From positions 288,009-352,008 of the forward strand of contig RXJG01000004.1 of assembly GCA_003963365.1 (NCBI GenBank): DNA of 64,000 bases, in the 5' to 3' direction. This DNA is from Sphingobacteriales bacterium (GTDB lineage Bacteria; Bacteroidota; Bacteroidia; Chitinophagales; Chitinophagaceae). Below are positions 62,268-64,000 of the stretch, in pieces. How positions within the stretch are numbered: position 1 is the first letter of the stretch; each line of letters opens with the position of its first letter. Under the pieces are notes generated by a model that was not told where the DNA came from, ran no database searches, and saw nothing but the letters and a program-made list of their open reading frames with translations. Both the position numbers and the translations under genes were made by a program.

Positions 62268-63040
62268 TCCTGGTCATCGCCGCCAGCCTTTTTACGCTTA
62301 TTATACTTTTATTTTTATTCAGTTTCATTATTCAATACCAGCGTAAATCCAACGCTTTTAAAGCAGAGAAAAAAGTTATGCAGTCTGCTTTTGAACAGGA
62401 AATTTTAAAAACGCAGCTGGAAATACAGGAACAAACGCTCAAAAATATTTCACAGGAGATACACGATAATATTGGACAGGTATTAAGTTTAGTAAAACTG
62501 CATCTTGGAACTATTGATTTCAATAAACCGGAATTACTTCCTGAAAAAATTAATAGCTCAAAGGAATTAGTTACTAAAACTATACAGGATTTGCGCAACT
62601 TATCTAAAGGATTGGATACTGATGCAATTAAAGCAAAGGGGCTTTTAGATGCAGCCAGGGCAGAACTGGAGAGTATACAAAAGGCAGGCGTACATGAAGT
62701 AAAACTTACCGTTACAGGATATCCCTATAATTTCAATAGCAATACTGAATTGATATTATTCAGAATTTTTCAGGAATTGCTGAATAATATTATCAAACAT
62801 GCGGCAGCGAAAATAATCTTAGTGGATTTTATTTACGATAATAAAAAATTTGTTTTAAAGATAGCGGATGATGGGAGGGGGTTTGATTTAAACACTCCTT
62901 TGGCAAATGTGCCAGGCGAAAGAGGACTTGGTTTAAGAAATATGTATAGCAGAAGTAAAATGGTGAAAGCAGATTTTTTTATAGAAAGTGCCATCGGTAA
63001 AGGAACTATTGCTATTATTACACTAAATAATCCAACTTAA
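62252..63040 (+). CDS. NarL-type sensor histidine kinase (HisKA_3)
   Basis: A 262-residue kinase with one N-terminal membrane helix (5-27), a coiled coil, the HisKA_3 phosphoacceptor in ISQEIHDNIGQVLSLVKLHLG (shown in part) and an HATPase_c domain (FRIFQELLNNIIKHA, ADDGRGFD, GLGLRNMYSR). It has no extracellular sensor, which fits an external membrane partner. The response regulator gene follows after 4 bases. Confidence 0.92.
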   Translation: MDTKIILVIAASLFTLIILLFLFSFIIQYQRKSNAFKAEKKVMQSAFEQEILKTQLEIQEQTLKNISQEIHDNIGQVLSLVKLHLGTIDFNKPELLPEKINSSKELVTKTIQDLRNLSKGLDTDAIKAKGLLDAARAELESIQKAGVHEVKLTVTGYPYNFNSNTELILFRIFQELLNNIIKHAAAKIILVDFIYDNKKFVLKIADDGRGFDLNTPLANVPGERGLGLRNMYSRSKMVKADFFIESAIGKGTIAIITLNNPT

Positions 63041-63044
63041 GTTA

Positions 63045-63701
63045 ATGCCGGTTAATGGAAATATCGTTTTGATTGATGACCATGTATTACTGCGGAGCAG
63101 CCTGGCTAACCTGGTAAAAGATCTTGGTTATGCAGTTTTATTTGAGGCAGATAACGGCCAGGATTTTATAAATAAACTTAAACCAAGGTTTCTCCCCGAT
63201 ATCGTTTTGCTTGATATAAATATGCCGGTAATGGATGGATATGAAACTGCCGCATGGTTAAAGAAATATCACCCAACAGTAAAGATACTGGCCCTCACTA
63301 TGAACGATAATGAAAACGCAATTATCCAGATGCTTAAAGCAGGGGCTGTTGGGTATATTTTAAAGGATACAGATCCCGGCGAATTGAAAACAGCATTAAA
63401 CGCTCTTATTAAGAAAGGGTTTTATTATAACGATATGGTTACTGGTAAACTTGTTCATGCTGTTAATCATTTTAATGAACAGGGTAACCCGATTAAAGAT
63501 GTATTACAACTTACTGACAGGGAAAGGGAATTCCTCAAACTCGTTTGTACCGAATTAACTTATAAAGAAATTGCTGAAAAGATGAATGTAAGCCCCCGCA
63601 CAGTGGATGGATACAGGGATACCTTATTTGAAAAATTAAATGTAAAAACAAGAGTGGGATTAGCCATGTATGCTATACGGAATAATATAGTGCAGGTATA
63701 A
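63045..63701 (+). CDS. NarL/FixJ-type response regulator
   Basis: A 218-residue regulator: receiver (Asp11, Asp12, phosphoacceptor Asp57 in VLLDINMPVMDG) and a LuxR helix-turn-helix (LTDREREFLKLV, YKEIAEKMNVSPRTVDGYRD, residues about 150-210). Partner of the histidine kinase encoded just upstream. Confidence 0.94.
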   Translation: MPVNGNIVLIDDHVLLRSSLANLVKDLGYAVLFEADNGQDFINKLKPRFLPDIVLLDINMPVMDGYETAAWLKKYHPTVKILALTMNDNENAIIQMLKAGAVGYILKDTDPGELKTALNALIKKGFYYNDMVTGKLVHAVNHFNEQGNPIKDVLQLTDREREFLKLVCTELTYKEIAEKMNVSPRTVDGYRDTLFEKLNVKTRVGLAMYAIRNNIVQV

Positions 63702-63705
63702 AAAA

Positions 63706-63722
63706 TCCCGCCATTGGCGGGA
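63706..63722. terminator. Hairpin between response regulator and RNase G genes
   Basis: Stem TCCCGCC/GGCGGGA with a 3-base loop. On - it is followed by a T-run (TTTTTATACC), so it is a good terminator for the RNase G gene and a weaker one for +. Confidence 0.8.
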
Positions 63723-63727
63723 CTTCA

Positions 63728-64000
63728 TTATAATTTTATTTCTTCTTCGTTATTATCAAAGAAATGATATTCTGTGAGGTGGTAGCCGGTGTTAGGTTCA
63801 ATTTTAATTTTCTGTTTATATTTCCATCTCCACTTTAATCTTTTACTCGGGAACCCTTTTGTTAAATACGCATGAACAATGGGATGAACCATAATGGTTA
63901 ATCCTGAATGCCGCTGCATCACCAGGTAATTCAAATTCTTTTCAATTTCATCCTCTAATATTAAGGTAGAGGCAATTTTACCAGTACCGCCACAACTTGG
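63728..64000 (-). CDS. rng: RNase E/G family ribonuclease, C-terminal part (runs off the window)
   Basis: The window holds the last 90 codons; the gene continues beyond 64000. The visible part starts PSCGGTGKI, the zinc-link region (CPxCxGTG) of RNase E/G, followed by ILEDEIEKNLNYLVMQRHSGL and a basic, aromatic end (KWRWKYKQKIKIEPNTGYHLTEYHFFD) typical of Bacteroidota RNase G. It cuts and matures rRNA and mRNA. The frame is open up to the window edge. Confidence 0.85.
   Translation of the reverse strand, partial: PSCGGTGKIASTLILEDEIEKNLNYLVMQRHSGLTIMVHPIVHAYLTKGFPSKRLKWRWKYKQKIKIEPNTGYHLTEYHFFDNNEEEIKL

Overview
The window comes from a member of the Bacteroidota, most likely a soil or freshwater Chitinophagaceae. 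The DNA is AT-rich by eye. Promoters carry the Bacteroidota -7 box TAnnTTTG, and leaders are short with few Shine-Dalgarno sites. GldA, a type IX secretion C-terminal domain, LytTR/propeller two-component proteins and a long-form IspG all fit. I see no rRNA, tRNA, CRISPR array, prophage or insertion sequence. It looks like ordinary chromosome with a few accessory patches.

Layout. 28-7164: outer-membrane cluster of two beta-barrels, a vanadium-haloperoxidase/PAP2-type lipoprotein, a FecA-like TonB receptor and a DUF3179 membrane protein. 7251-17382: sugar locus. A LacI regulator, a sugar MFS transporter and trehalase on + meet, head-on, a - operon of SLC45-like transporter, GH13 alpha-glucosidase lipoprotein, PfkB fructokinase and amylosucrase. 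Together these would import and split trehalose, sucrose or related disaccharides, phosphorylate the fructose and turn sucrose glucose units into glucan. 17735-20522: rplM-rpsI-rpsB-tsf translation operon, with an RGG-like tail on S2. 20602-27627: housekeeping genes (methyltransferase, KorA, endonuclease III, FtsB/DivIC-like protein, enolase, GldA).

27661-36160: T9SS cargo protein, MHS transporter, acetyl-CoA synthetase, hydrolase and L,D-transpeptidase, running into a propeller histidine kinase/LytTR pair that ends at 39048. 39467-42047: ECF sigma factor, membrane anti-sigma-like protein with a duplicated N-terminal module, and a beta-barrel protein. 42751-49581: Kbl, a class D (OXA-type) beta-lactamase, BatB/BatC-like proteins (BatC apparently starting at CTG), a lipoprotein and IspG.

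49590-53914 is the best candidate for something undescribed. It is a four-gene - strand operon with two large Cys- and aromatic-rich proteins I cannot assign, a DUF1360 membrane protein and a CxC miniprotein. 54440-60719: NadB, a lipid acyltransferase, a CstB-like persulfide dioxygenase/rhodanese with a cysteine-free ArsR regulator, TsaB coupled to a degenerate 3-hydroxyacyl-CoA dehydrogenase, and RidA. 60838-63701: LuxR-type signalling genes. The right edge cuts RNase G.

Between genes there is a lot of repeat structure: a 37-bp dispersed repeat in three copies, larger palindromic repeats, and locally invented tandem words at gene junctions, one of which also lies in frame inside ispG.
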